A stretch of DNA of 7,588 bases from Nitrososphaerota archaeon (lineage in GTDB: Archaea > Thermoproteota > Nitrososphaeria > Nitrososphaerales > UBA183). A program made the position numbers and the translations under genes. Positions 6,321-7,588 of this stretch are shown here, in pieces (position 1 is the stretch's first letter; each line of letters starts with the position of its first letter). The DNA lies in assembly GCA_027886945.1 (NCBI GenBank), contig JAPCJM010000007.1, positions 1 to 7,588 on the forward strand, in the 5' to 3' direction. The notes below the pieces were generated by a model. It saw nothing but the letters and a program-made list of their open reading frames with translations, did not search any database and had not been told where the DNA came from.

Positions 6321-6330
6321 TTTATAAAAA
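6321..6330 (-). promoter_or_regulatory. TATA box (box A) of aRF1 promoter
   Basis: TTTTTATAAA on the minus strand is an excellent archaeal box A and the clearest one in the window. It predicts transcription starting near 6298 and a leader of about 78 nt. The run of five T residues at its upstream edge could also help end transcription of the propeller gene, which stops 62 nt earlier. Confidence 0.75.
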
Positions 6331-6391
6331 CACCGGCTCGCGTTCACCAACGAGGAGCACCTGAATCCCCACTGCAAGGTCAAGGCCAGTC

Positions 6392-7588
6392 TCAGCAGAT
6401 GGGAACCGAATAGAGGCCCGTCGTCCCGTTGAAGAGGTCCGCCGCACCGCACTGGCCATCTCCTGCTATCGAACCCTCAAAAGCGACCCATTCGGAATTT
6501 GTCTGGGAAAAGTCCACCGAAGTCAGGTGCTCGACTTCTATTGTTAGGACCGTGGTCCCATCGTATCCAACAAGAACGAGGTTAGGACAAGAGGAGAATT
6601 CCGAGACCACCACGAATGGGTCTCCTTGTATGAAGCCAAGGGGCTGCCCAGTGGTGCGGTTCCAGAGCACGTTTCCCTTCGAATTGAAGAGCAGCACTCC
6701 CACGTTCCCTCCAGAGGCAAGGTGAGACCCATCCACTGACATGAGCAGCGGCTGGACGGCCGTGTATGCCTGTTCCTTCCAGAGCACGCGGCCGTTCATC
6801 CCGTTGAAGTAGTACACGCTTCCATTGTAGCCGTTCACGAGTGTCCCGACAGCGACGTCTTGCCCGTTGTTGGACATTTGGACGTAGTTCACTCCGGAGT
6901 AGTCCCCGGTGTAGCTCCAGAGAACATGTCCTGAAGAGTTAAGGTAGAAGACGCCCCATCGGAAGTTGGTCTCGTTGGGTAGCAGCATATTCTGGACCGC
7001 TACCACTATGTACTGTCCATTTCCGGAAACTGCGAAGCGGGTGCTCGATCCCTGGTACGGAAAGGTGTAATTCCAAAGGACATGGCCGGCATCGTTGAAG
7101 TAGATCAGGCCTCGTTCGTCTCCCGCCAGGATGCCGGATCCGTTAGGAAGTATGCTCACCTGCCAGACGGCCGAAGTCCCCGTCGAGTAGTTCCATAGCA
7201 TATTCCCGACCTTGTTGAACAGGTACACCATCCCGCTGCCGTACACCATCCCGGTCCAATATCCCCCAGCAGCGACGTATGTGCCGTTGTCGGAAACTGC
7301 AACCGAGGAGATAGCGCTGTTGTTGGTGTTTCGGTCCCAAAGTTCACCCTCCGCCCCTGGCTTTAACGAAATCAAGTAGACGGACCCGTTCTGTTGATTG
7401 GAATCCGACGAACCGGCCGCCAAGTATTCCCCGTCGTCGCTGAAGCTCGCTGCCCCTATCTTGAGAATTGGCGATGGAAGGTAAAAGGGCGGTTCCATAA
7501 ACACCGAATATTCGACATTGAAGCTCTTGAAGTCCCAAGTCTCACTAGATATCAGCCACCCTCTGCCGCTCACGTATGTGTAGAGGTC
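6392..7588 (-). CDS. Extracellular PQQ/WD40-like beta-propeller protein (N-terminus beyond window)
   Basis: The frame is open from the window edge (398 codons visible) to TGA 6394-6392, so the N-terminus, with any signal peptide or upstream domain, is missing; GTG 7573 is not a demonstrated start. The protein is built from propeller repeats: a G-x-[VM]-L-W-x-x-[ST]-like strand recurs (ELWDRNT, NMLWNYS, HVLWNYT, HVLWSYT, RVLWKEQ, NVLWNRT). These alternate with [YL]-[LF]-N-x-x-G turns and 'S-x-[ND]-G-x-x-[VIL]-A-[AVS]-G' strands, suggesting six or more blades. Eleven N-x-S/T sequons, few lysines and only three cysteines, all near the C-terminus, fit a glycosylated protein outside the membrane. 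No catalytic motif or C-terminal membrane anchor is visible; it ends in SVPIC. Function is unknown; ligand or sugar binding, or a structural cell-surface role, are the usual options. It is independent of the translation genes downstream. Confidence 0.8.
   Translation of the reverse strand, partial: DLYTYVSGRGWLISSETWDFKSFNVEYSVFMEPPFYLPSPILKIGAASFSDDGEYLAAGSSDSNQQNGSVYLISLKPGAEGELWDRNTNNSAISSVAVSDNGTYVAAGGYWTGMVYGSGMVYLFNKVGNMLWNYSTGTSAVWQVSILPNGSGILAGDERGLIYFNDAGHVLWNYTFPYQGSSTRFAVSGNGQYIVVAVQNMLLPNETNFRWGVFYLNSSGHVLWSYTGDYSGVNYVQMSNNGQDVAVGTLVNGYNGSVYYFNGMNGRVLWKEQAYTAVQPLLMSVDGSHLASGGNVGVLLFNSKGNVLWNRTTGQPLGFIQGDPFVVVSEFSSCPNLVLVGYDGTTVLTIEVEHLTSVDFSQTNSEWVAFEGSIAGDGQCGAADLFNGTTGLYSVPIC

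Noticed and set aside
5469..6452. Minus-strand ORF of 327 codons overlapping aRF1 and the gap upstream
   Set aside because: It is an out-of-frame reading of aRF1; the product is Arg/Gly/His-rich with no fold-like pattern, while the overlapping frame has NIKS, YxCxxxF and GGQ.

Overview
The window is archaeal chromosomal DNA. The evidence is a class-1 release factor of the archaeal/eukaryotic type (aRF1, with NIKS and GGQ motifs), an archaeal-type valyl-tRNA synthetase, an archaeal YchF/OLA1-like TGS GTPase, and TATA (box A) promoters upstream of Shine-Dalgarno-led or nearly leaderless genes. The phylum cannot be fixed by eye. The 'PYPSGKPWHPGA' form of the ValS signature resembles, from memory, Nitrososphaeria-type (thaumarchaeal) sequences. 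I hold that only as a lean toward Thermoproteota in the broad sense. The base composition is GC-rich, and three of the five genes whose starts are visible appear to begin with TTG.

All six genes lie on the minus strand, so transcription runs from high to low coordinates. In that order: (1) 7588-6392, the 3' part of a probably extracellular beta-propeller protein, cut by the window edge; (2) 6220-4961, aRF1, with a strong TATA box and a structured, uORF-bearing leader; (3) 4852-3635, the YchF-like GTPase; (4) 3472-2975, a QueT-family membrane transporter; (5) 2941-2132, a divergent QueC-like PP-loop enzyme immediately behind it; (6) 1848-1, valyl-tRNA synthetase, whose C-terminal anticodon-binding region is outside the window. 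No stretch over 300 bases lacks a gene. The longest gap, about 280 bases at 1852-2131, carries what looks like frame-broken coding remnants.

Four genes serve translation directly or through tRNA: ValS charges tRNA-Val, aRF1 releases finished proteins, the YchF-like factor is a ribosome-associated P-loop NTPase, and QueT plus QueC point to uptake and processing of 7-deazaguanines for tRNA (archaeosine) modification. The propeller gene is unrelated surface biology.

The most unusual structure is the aRF1 leader. It has two inverted-repeat pairs that stack into one 13-bp helix with a 14-nt one-sided bulge, directly before the Shine-Dalgarno. The helix overlaps two short upstream reading frames whose stop codons fall in it. 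That is a plausible setting for release-factor autoregulation, but this is inference. I found no CRISPR array, tRNA, rRNA, insertion sequence or defence cassette.
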